64,000 nt of DNA from Leisingera sp. S132 (GCF_025144465.1 NZ_CP083553.1:392501-456500); one strand, 5' to 3'. Positions 20,175 to 29,998 are shown, counted from the first letter of the stretch. Notes: generated from the sequence alone by a model not told the origin. Made by a program: numbers and translations.

Positions 20175-21377
20175 ATGAAAACCTCCGGCGGCTTTGCCAC
20201 TCGTGCCATCCACCACGCCTATAATCCGCAGGACAACGAAGGCGCGCTGACGCCGCCGCTGCACCTGACCTCCACCTTCACATTTGAGACCGCCGAGGCC
20301 GGCGGCGAGATGTTCGCAGGCGAGCGGCAGGGCCATATCTACAGCCGGATCTCCAATCCGACCTGCGACCTTCTGGAGCAGCGGATCGCCACGCTGGAAG
20401 GCGCCGAGGCGGGGCTGGCTCTCAGCAGCGGCATGGGGGCCATCACTGCGGTTCTGTGGACGCTGCTATCACCCGGTGACGAGGTCATTGTGGACAAGAC
20501 GCTTTACGGCTGCACCTTTGCCTTCATGCGCCACGGGCTGGCGAAATGGGGCGTTACCATCACCCATGTCGACATGACCGACATGGAGAACCTGCGCGCG
20601 GCAGTTTCGGACAAGACCCGCGTTGTGTATTTCGAGACCCCGGCCAACCCGAACATGCGGCTGGTGGACATCGCAGCGGCCTCAGAAATTGCCCATGCCG
20701 CAGGCGCGCAGGTGGTGGTCGACAACACCTATGCCACCCCCTATCTGACCCGCCCGATCGAACTGGGTGCCGATATCGTGCTGCACTCGGCCACCAAATA
20801 TCTGGGCGGCCACGGCGATGTGGTGGCGGGCCTTGTCGCCGGCACCGCCGAGCAGATCGGTGAAATCCGCCTGGTCGGCATGAAGGACATGACCGGCGCG
20901 GTGATGGCGCCCTTCAATGCCATGCTGATCCTGCGCGGCCTCAAGACCCTGGCGCTGCGTATGGACCGTCACTGCGCCTCTGCTGTGACCGTGGCCGACT
21001 ATCTGGCCGCCCATCCGGCAGTGAAATCGGTTTCCTTCCCGGGGCACGAGAGCTTTGCCCAGACCGATGTCGCCAAGCGCCAGATGGCGCAGCCCGGTGC
21101 CATGATCGCCTTTGAGGTCGAGGGCGGCCTGCAGGGCGGCATCGCCTTCATGAACGGTTTGCAGATGATCCAGCGGGCAGTCTCGCTGGGCGATGCGGAA
21201 ACCCTGATCCAGCATCCGGCCTCGATGACCCATTCGACCTACACCCCGGAGGAACGCGCCGAGCACGGCATCAGCGACGGGCTGATCCGCCTGTCCGTGG
21301 GCCTGGAAGAGGTCGAGGATATCCTCGCCGACCTGGAGCAGGCCTTGCCCGCTCCCATGCAGCACGCCGCCGAGTAA
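20175..21377 (+). CDS. mdeA: methionine gamma-lyase
   Basis: A Cys/Met-metabolism PLP enzyme of 400 residues that cleaves L-methionine to methanethiol, ammonia and 2-oxobutyrate. The PLP lysine is K208 in HSATKYLGGHGD. The segment TLYGCTFAFMRHGL contains a Cys (C113) equivalent to the active-site Cys116 of P. putida methionine gamma-lyase, which separates this subgroup from cystathionine enzymes. It lies between an Lrp-type regulator and an AceE-like dehydrogenase gene, 10 bp from the latter. Methanethiol release would connect it to the marine sulphur cycle. Confidence 0.9.
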   Translation: MKTSGGFATRAIHHAYNPQDNEGALTPPLHLTSTFTFETAEAGGEMFAGERQGHIYSRISNPTCDLLEQRIATLEGAEAGLALSSGMGAITAVLWTLLSPGDEVIVDKTLYGCTFAFMRHGLAKWGVTITHVDMTDMENLRAAVSDKTRVVYFETPANPNMRLVDIAAASEIAHAAGAQVVVDNTYATPYLTRPIELGADIVLHSATKYLGGHGDVVAGLVAGTAEQIGEIRLVGMKDMTGAVMAPFNAMLILRGLKTLALRMDRHCASAVTVADYLAAHPAVKSVSFPGHESFAQTDVAKRQMAQPGAMIAFEVEGGLQGGIAFMNGLQMIQRAVSLGDAETLIQHPASMTHSTYTPEERAEHGISDGLIRLSVGLEEVEDILADLEQALPAPMQHAAE

Positions 21378-21387
21378 GGAGAAAGCC

Positions 21388-23772
21388 ATGCGCCCCGATC
21401 TGACCCACCTCAAGACCATCGAGCAGCGGCTGTTGTGGCTGTCGCATTGGATGATTCACAACGCGAACCACATCCGCCCCAAGGCGGACGGGATCAAGAT
21501 CGGGGGGCACCAGGCGTCCTCGGCGTCGATGGTGTCGATCATGACGGCGCTTTACTTCTCGGCGCTGAAGCCGGGCGACCGGGTGGCAGTGAAACCGCAT
21601 GCCTCGCCCGTCTTCCACGCGATGCAGTATCTGATGGGTAACCAGACGCGCGAGAAAATGGAGAACTTCCGCGGCTACGGCGGGGTGCAAAGCTACCCCA
21701 GCCGCACCAAGGATATCGATGACGTGGATTTCTCAACCGGCTCTGTCGGCCTTGGCGTCGGGATCACCGCGCTGGCTTCGATGGTGCAGGATTTCATCAC
21801 CGCCAAGGACTGGGGACAGGACGCCCGCACCGGGCGCATGGTGGCGCTGGCAGGTGATGCCGAGCTGGACGAAGGCAACATCTACGAGGTGCTGCAGGAA
21901 GGCTGGAAGAACGATCTGCGCAACACCTGGTGGATCATCGACTACAACCGCCAGTCTTTGGACGGCATCGTCCGCGAGGGCCTGTTTGAGCGGATCGAGA
22001 AGATCTTTGACGCCTTCGGCTGGGACGTGGTGCGGGTGAAATACGGCGCCCTGCAGCGCGCGGCATTCAAGGAGCCGGGCGGTGAAGCCCTGCGCGCCTG
22101 GATCGACGCCTGCCCGAACCAGCAGTATTCCGCGCTCACCTATATGGGCGGCGCGGTCTGGCGGCAGCACCTGATGGATGACCTGGGCGACCAGGGCGAC
22201 GTCAGCGCGCTGATTGAGAAGCGCAGCGATGAAGAACTGGCCCAGCTGATGGAAAACCTCGGCGGCAACTGCGTGGAGACGATGGCGGATGTGTTCGCCT
22301 CCATCGACCACGACCGCCCGGTCTGTTTCCTGGCCTATACGGTCAAGGGCTGGGGTACTCCGATTGCCGGCCACAAGGACAACCACGGCGGCCTCATGAC
22401 CAAGGCGCAGATGGCGGAGTGGCAGGCCCATATGGGGGTCGCGGATGGCGAGGAGTGGGAGCCCTTCGCCACCGTTTCCGACTCCGCCGCGCTGCAGGGC
22501 TTTCTGCGCCAGGTGCCGTTTTTTGCCGAAGGCCCGCGCCGTCATTTCGACGCGCCGCTGCCGGTGCCGCCGATTGCGATTGATACCTCCCGCGAAATCT
22601 CCACCCAAATGGCCTTTGGCAAGATCCTCGATGATCTGTCCAAGGGCGACAGCGAACTGGCGTCTCGGATTATGACCACCTCTCCCGATGTGACCGGCAC
22701 CACCGGGCTGGGGCCTTGGGTCAACCGGCGCAAGCTGTTTGCACGCGAGGTGCAAAAGGATGCCTTTATTGAGCACCGCATCCCTTCCACCGCGAAATGG
22801 AACTTCGCCCCAGAGGGGCAGCATCTGGAACTGGGCATCGCCGAGATGAATCTGTTCCTGCTGCTGGGCGCCGCCGGGCTGTCGCATTCGCTGTTCGGCA
22901 AACGGGTGATCCCCATTGGAACTGTTTACGACCCCTTTGTTTGCCGCGGTCTCGATGCGCTGAACTATGCCTGCTACCAGGACGCGCGTTTCATGATTGT
23001 GGGCACACCCTCCGGCGTCACGCTGGCGCCTGAAGGCGGCGCGCATCAGTCCATTGGCACGCCGCTGATCGGCATGAGCCAGGACGGGCTGGCGGCGTTT
23101 GAGCCTGCCTTTGCAGATGAGCTGGCAGTGATCATGGAATGGGCCTTTGACTACCTGCAGCGCGACGGCGAGGGCGACCCGGATGAGCGCACCTGGCTGC
23201 GCGACGAGACCGGCGGCTCGGTCTATCTGCGCCTCACCACCAGCCCGATGGAGCAGCCCGGCAAGCGCGCCGATGAGGACTTCCGCCAGGGGGCCATCGA
23301 CGGTGGCTACTGGCTGCGCAAACCGGGGCCGAACTGCGATGTTGTCATCGCCTACCAGGGCGCGGTCGCACCGGAGGCGATCAAGGCCGCAGGCATCATC
23401 GGTGAAAGCCGCCGCGACGTGGGCGTGCTGGCAGTGACTTCTGCTGACCGGCTGAATGCGGGCTGGACCGCGGCGCAGCGCGCGCGCTCGCGTGGCAACG
23501 CCTCCGCGCAATCGCATATCGAGACGCTGATGGGCGGCCTGCCGCCGCATTGCAAGGTGATCACCGTGATCGACGGCCACCCCGCGACGCTTGCCTGGCT
23601 GGGCGGGGTTGCCGGCCACCAGACCATCCCGCTGGGGGTGGAGCATTTCGGCCAGACCGGCACCATCGGCGATCTCTACCGCCACCACGGGCTGGATGCC
23701 GCGGCCATCGTGGCCAAGGTGAACGGGCTGACTGCCGGCAAACGGGTCAGCAACGCGGTGCCGGCCGGGTAA
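21388..23772 (+). CDS. mdeB: AceE-like 2-oxoacid dehydrogenase E1 (probable 2-oxobutyrate dehydrogenase)
   Basis: The 794-residue thiamine-diphosphate enzyme resembles the homodimeric pyruvate dehydrogenase E1 (AceE) and transketolases. The TPP motif runs from GDAELDEGN to WWIIDYNRQ, and the N-terminus has GIKIGGHQASSASM. In P. putida the gene after mdeA encodes an AceE-like E1 that handles 2-oxobutyrate, the lyase product. The tight coupling here (10-bp gap) argues for that role. No E2 or E3 gene is adjacent, so it would have to use a complex encoded elsewhere or act without one. Confidence 0.82.
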   Translation: MRPDLTHLKTIEQRLLWLSHWMIHNANHIRPKADGIKIGGHQASSASMVSIMTALYFSALKPGDRVAVKPHASPVFHAMQYLMGNQTREKMENFRGYGGVQSYPSRTKDIDDVDFSTGSVGLGVGITALASMVQDFITAKDWGQDARTGRMVALAGDAELDEGNIYEVLQEGWKNDLRNTWWIIDYNRQSLDGIVREGLFERIEKIFDAFGWDVVRVKYGALQRAAFKEPGGEALRAWIDACPNQQYSALTYMGGAVWRQHLMDDLGDQGDVSALIEKRSDEELAQLMENLGGNCVETMADVFASIDHDRPVCFLAYTVKGWGTPIAGHKDNHGGLMTKAQMAEWQAHMGVADGEEWEPFATVSDSAALQGFLRQVPFFAEGPRRHFDAPLPVPPIAIDTSREISTQMAFGKILDDLSKGDSELASRIMTTSPDVTGTTGLGPWVNRRKLFAREVQKDAFIEHRIPSTAKWNFAPEGQHLELGIAEMNLFLLLGAAGLSHSLFGKRVIPIGTVYDPFVCRGLDALNYACYQDARFMIVGTPSGVTLAPEGGAHQSIGTPLIGMSQDGLAAFEPAFADELAVIMEWAFDYLQRDGEGDPDERTWLRDETGGSVYLRLTTSPMEQPGKRADEDFRQGAIDGGYWLRKPGPNCDVVIAYQGAVAPEAIKAAGIIGESRRDVGVLAVTSADRLNAGWTAAQRARSRGNASAQSHIETLMGGLPPHCKVITVIDGHPATLAWLGGVAGHQTIPLGVEHFGQTGTIGDLYRHHGLDAAAIVAKVNGLTAGKRVSNAVPAG

Positions 23773-23811
23773 ATGCCCGTCTGAGCTTGCGGGATCAGAT
23801 TGAAGTGCTGG

Positions 23812-23841
23812 GGCGGCCGCGCGGAAACACGGCCGCCTTTT
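23812..23841 (+). terminator. terminator after the AceE-like gene
   Basis: GGCGGCCG pairs with CGGCCGCC across a 10-base loop and is followed by TTTT. It ends the mdeAB transcript just before the converging decarboxylase gene. Confidence 0.75.
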
Positions 23842-23844
23842 GCA

Positions 23845-26133
23845 TTATTCCGCCACGCAGTCGGCGAAGTAGTGGGTCAGCCCGTCGGGGCCGGTTTCTT
23901 GCACCAGACCGTGAATGTCGGTCTCGAACCCCGGGCATTCCCGCCCGAAGGCGCGGTTGAACTTCAGGTATTCGACGATCTTCTTGTTGAACACCTCGCC
24001 CGGGATCAGCAGCGGAATGCCGGGCGGGTAGGGGGTCACCAGGCTGGTGGTGATGCGCCCCTCCAGATCGTCGATCGGCACCCGCTGGGTGGTGCGCCGC
24101 GCGATATGGCTGAAGGCTTCGCTTGGCTTCATCGCCGGGGTCAGGTCGCTCAGGTACATCTCGGTCGACAGCCGCGCCACGTTGTTCTTGGCGTAAAGCG
24201 CATGCACATGCGCGCACAGGTCGCGCAGGCCCATCTGCTCATACCGCGGCTGGCTGGCGCAGAATTCCGGCATCGCCCGCGGCACGGCCAGGTTGCGGGC
24301 AAAGTCGTCCTTGAACTGCTGCAGCGCGCTCAGCAGCGAGTTCCAGCGGCCCTTGGTGATGCCGATGGTGAACATGATGAAGAAGGAATAGAGCCCGGTC
24401 TTTTCCACCACCACGCCGTGCTCGGCCAGGTATTTGGTCACGATCGAAGCCGGGATGCCCCAGTCCTCGAACCGGCCGTCCAGATTGAGGCCCGGGGTGA
24501 TGATGGTGGCCTTGATCGGGTCCAGCATGTTGAAGCCCGGTGCCATGTCGCCAAAGCCGTGCCAGCTGTCCTCGCCGCCCGCCTCCACACCGTCGGCATC
24601 GGTCTTCTTCAGAACCCAGTCCCGGGTGCTGCCGATGCCTTCCCCGGCCAGCTCCTCCGGCCCCCAGACCTGGAACCACCAGTCATCGGCGCCGTATTCC
24701 TCATCGACCTTGCGCATTGCGCGGCGGAAATCCAGCGCCTCCATGATGCTTTCCTCGACCAGCGCGGTGCCGCCCGGCGGCTCCATCATCGCCGCCGCCA
24801 CATCACAGCTGGCGATGATCGAATATTGCGGGCTGGTGGAGGTGTGCATCAGGTAGGCTTCGTTGAACAGATGCCGGTCCAGCTTGGTCTCCTCGCTGTC
24901 CTGCACCAGCACATGGCTGGCCTGGCTGATGCCCGCCAGCAGCTTGTGAATCGACTGGGTGGCATAGGTCACCGAGTGTTTGGTGCGCGCCCGCTTGCGG
25001 CCCATCGCGTGATAGCTGCCGTAGAAATGGTGGAAGGCCGCATGCGGCAGCCAGGCTTCGTCGAAATGCAGGTTCTCGGCGTAACCGTCCAGCTGCCCCT
25101 TGATCACCTCGGTGTTGTAGAGAACCCCGTCATATGTCGACTGAGTCAGGGTCAGGATCCGCGGCCTCACCGACTCGGCATCCACATCTTCCAGCAGCGG
25201 GTTGGCGCGGATCTTGGCCTTGATACTGTCTATTTCGAATTCCGAATGCGGGATCGGGCCGATGATGCCCCAGTGGTTGCGGGTCGGCTTCAGGAACACC
25301 GGGATGGCACCGGTCATGATGATCGAATGCAGGATCGACTTGTGGCAGTTTCGGTCCACCACCACAACGTCACCCGGTGCCACCGTGTGATGCCAGACCA
25401 TCTTGTTGGAGGTCGAGGTGCCATTGGTCACGAAATAGCAGTGATCGGCGTTGAAGATCCGCGCTGCATTGCGTTCCGAGGCCCCAATCGCGCCGTTGTG
25501 GTCCAGCAGCTGCCCCAGCTCCTCCACCGCGTTGCAGACATCCGCGCGCAGCATGTTTTCGCCGTAGAACTGGTGGTACATCTGCCCGACCGGGCTTTTC
25601 AGGAAGGCCACGCCGCCGGAATGCCCCGGGCAGTGCCACGAATAGGAGCCGTCCTCGGCATAATCCAAGAGCTTCCTGAAGAACGGCGGCTGGATGCTTT
25701 CCAGGTAACTCTTCGCCTCGCGGATGATGTGGCGCGCGACAAACTCCGGCGTGTCCTCGAACATGTGGATAAAGCCGTGCAGCTCGCGCAGGATGTCATT
25801 GGGCAGGTGGCGGCTGGTCTTGGTCTCGCCGTAGATGTAGATCGGCACGTCGGCGTTCTTCCAGCGCACTTCCTCGATAAACGTGCGCAGGGCGACTACC
25901 GCGGGATCCAGATCGGGGCCGGGGGTGAATTCCTCGTCGTCGATGGACAGCACAAAGGCACTGGCGCGGGACTGCTGCTGCGCATACTGCGACAGGTCGC
26001 CATAGCCGGTCACGCCCTGCACCTCAAAACCTTCATCCTCGATGGCCTGTGCCAAGGCGCGGATGCCGGAGCCTGAGGAATTCTCGGAGCGGAAGTCTTC
26101 GTCAATAATGACAATGGGAAAGCGGAATTTCAT
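23845..26133 (-). CDS. Orn/Lys/Arg family decarboxylase
   Basis: A large fold-type I PLP decarboxylase of 762 residues that makes a polyamine or diamine from a basic amino acid. It has the N-terminal receiver-like wing domain (FPIVIIDEDFRSENSSG), the PLP lysine K397 in TQSIHKLLAG, and the C-terminal domain containing PYPPGIPLLIPGE. The length matches the biodegradative AdiA/CadA/SpeC group; sequence alone does not settle arginine against lysine or ornithine. The ATG at 26133 begins the conserved wing domain and is preceded by a purine-rich site. No antiporter gene is adjacent, which argues against a simple acid-resistance pair. Confidence 0.88.
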   Translation of the reverse strand: MKFRFPIVIIDEDFRSENSSGSGIRALAQAIEDEGFEVQGVTGYGDLSQYAQQQSRASAFVLSIDDEEFTPGPDLDPAVVALRTFIEEVRWKNADVPIYIYGETKTSRHLPNDILRELHGFIHMFEDTPEFVARHIIREAKSYLESIQPPFFRKLLDYAEDGSYSWHCPGHSGGVAFLKSPVGQMYHQFYGENMLRADVCNAVEELGQLLDHNGAIGASERNAARIFNADHCYFVTNGTSTSNKMVWHHTVAPGDVVVVDRNCHKSILHSIIMTGAIPVFLKPTRNHWGIIGPIPHSEFEIDSIKAKIRANPLLEDVDAESVRPRILTLTQSTYDGVLYNTEVIKGQLDGYAENLHFDEAWLPHAAFHHFYGSYHAMGRKRARTKHSVTYATQSIHKLLAGISQASHVLVQDSEETKLDRHLFNEAYLMHTSTSPQYSIIASCDVAAAMMEPPGGTALVEESIMEALDFRRAMRKVDEEYGADDWWFQVWGPEELAGEGIGSTRDWVLKKTDADGVEAGGEDSWHGFGDMAPGFNMLDPIKATIITPGLNLDGRFEDWGIPASIVTKYLAEHGVVVEKTGLYSFFIMFTIGITKGRWNSLLSALQQFKDDFARNLAVPRAMPEFCASQPRYEQMGLRDLCAHVHALYAKNNVARLSTEMYLSDLTPAMKPSEAFSHIARRTTQRVPIDDLEGRITTSLVTPYPPGIPLLIPGEVFNKKIVEYLKFNRAFGRECPGFETDIHGLVQETGPDGLTHYFADCVAE

Positions 26134-26289
26134 GCTGTTCTCCTGGCGGGTATCCAGCCCTGTTTTTGAGGATACAGGCTGCCCGCAATGATGCAACGCC
26201 CGCGGCAGGGCGCAATTCGCGTTACGCCGATCCGTAGAGTCCGCCAAGAGGGCATGTGCAGAATTCGCTGGCTTTTGACGGGCAGATAG

Positions 26290-26302
26290 TTGACATTGTC
26301 AA
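26290..26302. promoter_or_regulatory. palindrome at the MarR gene start
   Basis: TTGACA-T-TGTCAA is a perfect 6-bp inverted repeat ending five bases before the ATG of the MarR-type gene. It is a likely self-operator placed where it would block initiation. Confidence 0.5.
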
Positions 26303-26307
26303 TTATC

Positions 26308-26760
26308 ATGACACAGACACGCTTCCATCTGCATCACTCCCTCGGTTACCAGATCACCATGCTGGCGCGTGTGATCGAACGCCGCTTCGAACTGCGCATC
26401 GCCGAATACGGGCTGACCCGCGTCACCTGGTGCGTGCTGCTGGCAGCGGGTGAAGAGGGACTGGCGACCCCATCGGAGATTGCGGATTTCATCGGCATCG
26501 ACCGCACCGCCACTTCCCGCGCCTTGCGTCAGATGGAGGCCGGCGGGCTGATCACCCGCCGCAGCGGAGAGGGCGACGGGCGCTCAATCCGTGTGGCGCT
26601 GACCGCCGCGGGCCAGGCGGCGCTGCAGGCGGTGCTGCCCATCGCGCAGGAGAACGCGGCGTACTTTGAGGCCAAGCTGAGCGGCGCAGAACTGGCCGCG
26701 CTCCGCCAGTCCGCCGTCAAGCTGCTGCAGGACGAGCCGCGCATCGTCGCCAAACTGTAA
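26308..26760 (+). CDS. MarR-family regulator
   Basis: The 150-residue winged-helix repressor has DNA-binding helices at about residues 50-95 (ATPSEIADFIGIDRTATSRALRQMEAGGLITRRSGEGDGRS). It is 16 bp upstream of the reductive dehalogenase gene and in the same orientation, so it probably senses a halogenated aromatic substrate. No clear Shine-Dalgarno precedes the ATG at 26308, which overlaps an operator-like palindrome; a leaderless transcript is possible. Confidence 0.88.
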   Translation: MTQTRFHLHHSLGYQITMLARVIERRFELRIAEYGLTRVTWCVLLAAGEEGLATPSEIADFIGIDRTATSRALRQMEAGGLITRRSGEGDGRSIRVALTAAGQAALQAVLPIAQENAAYFEAKLSGAELAALRQSAVKLLQDEPRIVAKL

Positions 26761-26776
26761 ATCTCCGGGGGCAACC

Positions 26777-29700
26777 ATGGGCAAACTGTTTTCCTACCGC
26801 AATCGGCCTGTGCACCTGGGGCCGTACCCGATGGAATCCTTGGCACGGCAGGCGGCCCCTGACAGACCCGAAGCGCAGCCGCCGATGACGCAGGTCAGCT
26901 TCCGCCGCCCCGATGCGCCGCTCTCCATCGTCAACGCTATGCGCGACTATCAGGCGATGCTGGACGCCACCCGCGAAGGGCTGGTGAAAACGGAAGGCGC
27001 AGAAATTCCTGCGGACCCGCAGCAGCGCACGGATCACATGAAGGCCTTCGGCTATTTCTGCGACGCCTCTCTGGCCGGTGCCTGCGCGGTGCCTTCCGGC
27101 GCCTGGCTGGACGCGCCGCTGGTGAACCCGGATGTGGCGGCGCTGGCGGAAACCCTGCGCACGAAACAGACCAAGACCTTCGCCTCCGGCATCGACGTGG
27201 TGATGGCAAACTTGCGCGAGGCGATGCAAGCCCCGCCCGCAGACTGCCGCCACCACACGCATGCGCTGGTCTATGTCTATGAATTCCCCCGCGACCCCGG
27301 GGCCGGGGAAGATGGCACTGACTGGTTGGCGGATGCGCAGGACCAGCGCGCCTGTTTGCGGGCGGCGGAAACCGTAGTGACGCTCGCCAATTACATCCGC
27401 CTCCTGGGGTGGGAGGCGCGCGCCCATACCGGAGCCGCCAGTGATGTGCATCTGGGCCAGCTGGCGGTGCAGGCCGGGCTCGCCACTTCTGAGGACGGCG
27501 TGCTGACAAACCCCTTCCTCGGCACCCGCTTCGGCATCGCCGCCGTCACCACCACGCTGGAGCTGGCCGCCGATCTGCCGCTGGTGCCGGGCCAGGCACC
27601 GGGCCTTGCGTACCGGCTGGGCCTTGGCACCCACGCCAAAAGCGCCGTCGCCCGCGACCCATACGCCAAGCGCCGCTTTATGGACGGCCCGCACCCGTTC
27701 GAGACCCTGAAACGGGTGGACGATCCAACCACCTACATCGACGAGGTGAACGTCGCGCGCGTCCCGAAACGCGCCGACATGTTTGCCCGCGCCCTGTTCG
27801 GCGACCTTGGCAAAGGCCCGCAAGAGGCGGCGAAGAACGGCAATTATGTCCGCAAGTCCTCCTCCGCCTTTGCCTTCCGATCCTCGCTTGCGGCCTTCGT
27901 GCTGCTGCAGGACGGCGAACCCGCGCCGCAAGTTGACCACAGCGCCGCCGATGCCGCCCGCAATGCTGCCAGTATCAAGGCCGCAGCCTATTTCCTCGGC
28001 TGCGACGCGGTGGGTATCTCACGCTGCCCGGACTGGGCCTACTACTCCCATGACGCGGCGGGCGAACCCCTGGCGCCCTACCACGAAAACGCCATCAGCA
28101 TCATCATCGACCAGGGCCATGAGACGATGGAGGGCGCCTCCGGCGACGACTGGATCGCCTGCGCCCAGTCGATGCGTGCCTACTTGCGGTTTTCGCTCCT
28201 GGGCGGGGTGATCGCGCAGCAGATCCGCAACCTCGGCTATACCGCCCGGGTGCATTCGGTGATGGACGGCGAGGTGTTGCAGCCGCCGCTGCTGCTGCTC
28301 TCCGGCCTTGGCGAAGTTTCCCGCATCGGCGAGGTGATCCTGAACCCCTTCCTCGGCCCCCGCCTGAAATCCGGTGCCGTGACCACCAACCTGCCGATGA
28401 CCCACGACAAACCGGTGGATTTCGGCCTGCAGCGCTTCTGCGAGGCCTGCAACAAATGCGCCCGTGAATGCCCCTCCGGCGCCATCACCGCCGGGCCGAA
28501 GCTGATGTTCAACGGCTACGAGATCTGGAAGTCCGACAGCCAGAAATGCACCACTTACCGCGTCACTGTGCCCGGCGGTGCCATGTGCGGCCGCTGCATG
28601 AAGACCTGCCCCTGGAACCTGGAGGGCCTGTTTGCCGAAGCGCCGTTCCGCTGGGCGGCGATGAATGTGCCCGGCAGTGCGCCGCTCCTGGCCAAGCTCG
28701 ACGACGCGCTGGGCAACGGTGAGGTGAACGCGGTCAAGAAATGGTGGTGGGACCTGGAGATGGAGGACGACGGCGCGTATCTGCCGTCAAAGCACCCTGT
28801 CAACGCGCGCAAGCTCTCCAAGGGTCTGGACCTGAAGTTCGAGGATCAGACCCTGGCGGTCTATCCGGCGCCACTGGCACCGCCTCCTTATGCCTGGCCC
28901 GCGCCGATGGACCGCGAGGCCGGTATCGCCGCCTATCAGGCCATGATCCCAGCGGCGGAGCACAAGCGCCGGCGTGCGGCAGGCCTGCCGCCGGAACATG
29001 TCTATACTGCCGGCCAGGGCGACGCCCCGGTGATGCGGGTGCGCCTGTCGATGGTTGAGCACATGACGGAGGCTGTCACCAAGTATGAGTTCTCCCTGCC
29101 GGACGGTTCTCTGCTGCCGCCGGCAGCAGCCGGTGCACATATCGACGTGGTCGTCGCGCCGGAATTTTTCCGCCAATACTCGCTGTCGGGCGATCCCGCT
29201 GATCGCAGGAAATACCAGATTGCGGTGCTGCGCGAGAATGCTGGCCGCGGCGGTTCCAGGCTGATGCACCGGATCTTTGAAGAAGGGCGGATGGTGTTCA
29301 TCTCCAAGCCGATCAACCACTTCCCGCTGGTGGAGGATGCCGCCAAATCCTACCTGATGGGCGGCGGTATCGGGGTGACGCCGATGATTGCAATGGCCCA
29401 CCGCCTGCACGCTTTGGGCCGGGACTTCGAATTCCGCTACTCATGTTCGAAAAAGTCAAGTGCAGGGTTCGTTAGGGACCTTTCTGAGGTGCCTTGGATT
29501 GATAAAGTGCATCTGCATTTCTCCGATCAAGGCACCCGGGCGGACCTTGGGGAGGTTCTGAAGTACCGCCCTGGAAGCCATGTCTACACTTGCGGGCCGG
29601 AAGCCTACATGCAGGCCGTACTGGAGGCGGCAGAAGCCAATGGCTTCCCGGAAGAGGCCCGCCACATGGAATACTTCTCGGTTCCCGAACAGCCTGAATA

Positions 29701-29974
29701 CGAAAACCATCCCTTCACCCTGAAGCTGGCAAAATCGGGCCGCGAGATCCTGGTTCCAGCGGACAAGACCGCAACCGAGGCACTCGCCGAAAACGGCATC
29801 CACGTGGATGTGAAATGTTCCGACGGGATTTGCGGAGTCTGCAAATGCGGGCTTGTTGCCGGCGAGGCGGAGCACCGCGATTTTGTGCTGTCGAACAAGC
29901 AGCGCGAGGGTGCCATTATTCTTTGCCAGTCCCGCGCGAAGGCACCGGACGGCGTGCTGGAGATTGATCTCTAG
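26777..29974 (+). CDS. self-sufficient reductive dehalogenase (RdhA fused to a ferredoxin-reductase module)
   Basis: The 1065-residue protein joins a corrinoid reductive dehalogenase to its own electron supply. The N-terminal two thirds resemble RdhA, with two 4Fe-4S sites: CEACNKCARECP (C555, 558, 561, 565) and a second set C591, C604, C607, C611 (CGRCMKTCP). The C-terminal third resembles phthalate dioxygenase reductase: a flavin domain (FFRQYSLSGDP), an NAD domain (YLMGGGIGVTPM, YTCGPEAYM) and a plant-type 2Fe-2S cluster (C1014, C1019, C1022, C1050). No Tat signal is present, so it is cytoplasmic. This matches the aerobic catabolic group (Comamonas BhbA, Nitratireductor NpRdhA) acting on ortho-halogenated phenols. 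No separate RdhB anchor is needed or seen. Confidence 0.92.
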   Translation: MGKLFSYRNRPVHLGPYPMESLARQAAPDRPEAQPPMTQVSFRRPDAPLSIVNAMRDYQAMLDATREGLVKTEGAEIPADPQQRTDHMKAFGYFCDASLAGACAVPSGAWLDAPLVNPDVAALAETLRTKQTKTFASGIDVVMANLREAMQAPPADCRHHTHALVYVYEFPRDPGAGEDGTDWLADAQDQRACLRAAETVVTLANYIRLLGWEARAHTGAASDVHLGQLAVQAGLATSEDGVLTNPFLGTRFGIAAVTTTLELAADLPLVPGQAPGLAYRLGLGTHAKSAVARDPYAKRRFMDGPHPFETLKRVDDPTTYIDEVNVARVPKRADMFARALFGDLGKGPQEAAKNGNYVRKSSSAFAFRSSLAAFVLLQDGEPAPQVDHSAADAARNAASIKAAAYFLGCDAVGISRCPDWAYYSHDAAGEPLAPYHENAISIIIDQGHETMEGASGDDWIACAQSMRAYLRFSLLGGVIAQQIRNLGYTARVHSVMDGEVLQPPLLLLSGLGEVSRIGEVILNPFLGPRLKSGAVTTNLPMTHDKPVDFGLQRFCEACNKCARECPSGAITAGPKLMFNGYEIWKSDSQKCTTYRVTVPGGAMCGRCMKTCPWNLEGLFAEAPFRWAAMNVPGSAPLLAKLDDALGNGEVNAVKKWWWDLEMEDDGAYLPSKHPVNARKLSKGLDLKFEDQTLAVYPAPLAPPPYAWPAPMDREAGIAAYQAMIPAAEHKRRRAAGLPPEHVYTAGQGDAPVMRVRLSMVEHMTEAVTKYEFSLPDGSLLPPAAAGAHIDVVVAPEFFRQYSLSGDPADRRKYQIAVLRENAGRGGSRLMHRIFEEGRMVFISKPINHFPLVEDAAKSYLMGGGIGVTPMIAMAHRLHALGRDFEFRYSCSKKSSAGFVRDLSEVPWIDKVHLHFSDQGTRADLGEVLKYRPGSHVYTCGPEAYMQAVLEAAEANGFPEEARHMEYFSVPEQPEYENHPFTLKLAKSGREILVPADKTATEALAENGIHVDVKCSDGICGVCKCGLVAGEAEHRDFVLSNKQREGAIILCQSRAKAPDGVLEIDL

Positions 29975-29998
29975 CCCGCGTGCTGGACGGCGCGGCCC

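Noticed and set aside
21733-23688. Long minus-strand open frame (651 codons) opposite the AceE-like gene
   Set aside because: It is antisense to a clear TPP-enzyme gene, rich in His/Gln/Arg as expected for a shadow frame, with no ribosome site.
23800-26076. Long plus-strand open frame (758 codons) opposite the decarboxylase
   Set aside because: The minus-strand frame has all conserved decarboxylase motifs; the plus-strand frame is a by-product of high GC codon bias and matches nothing.
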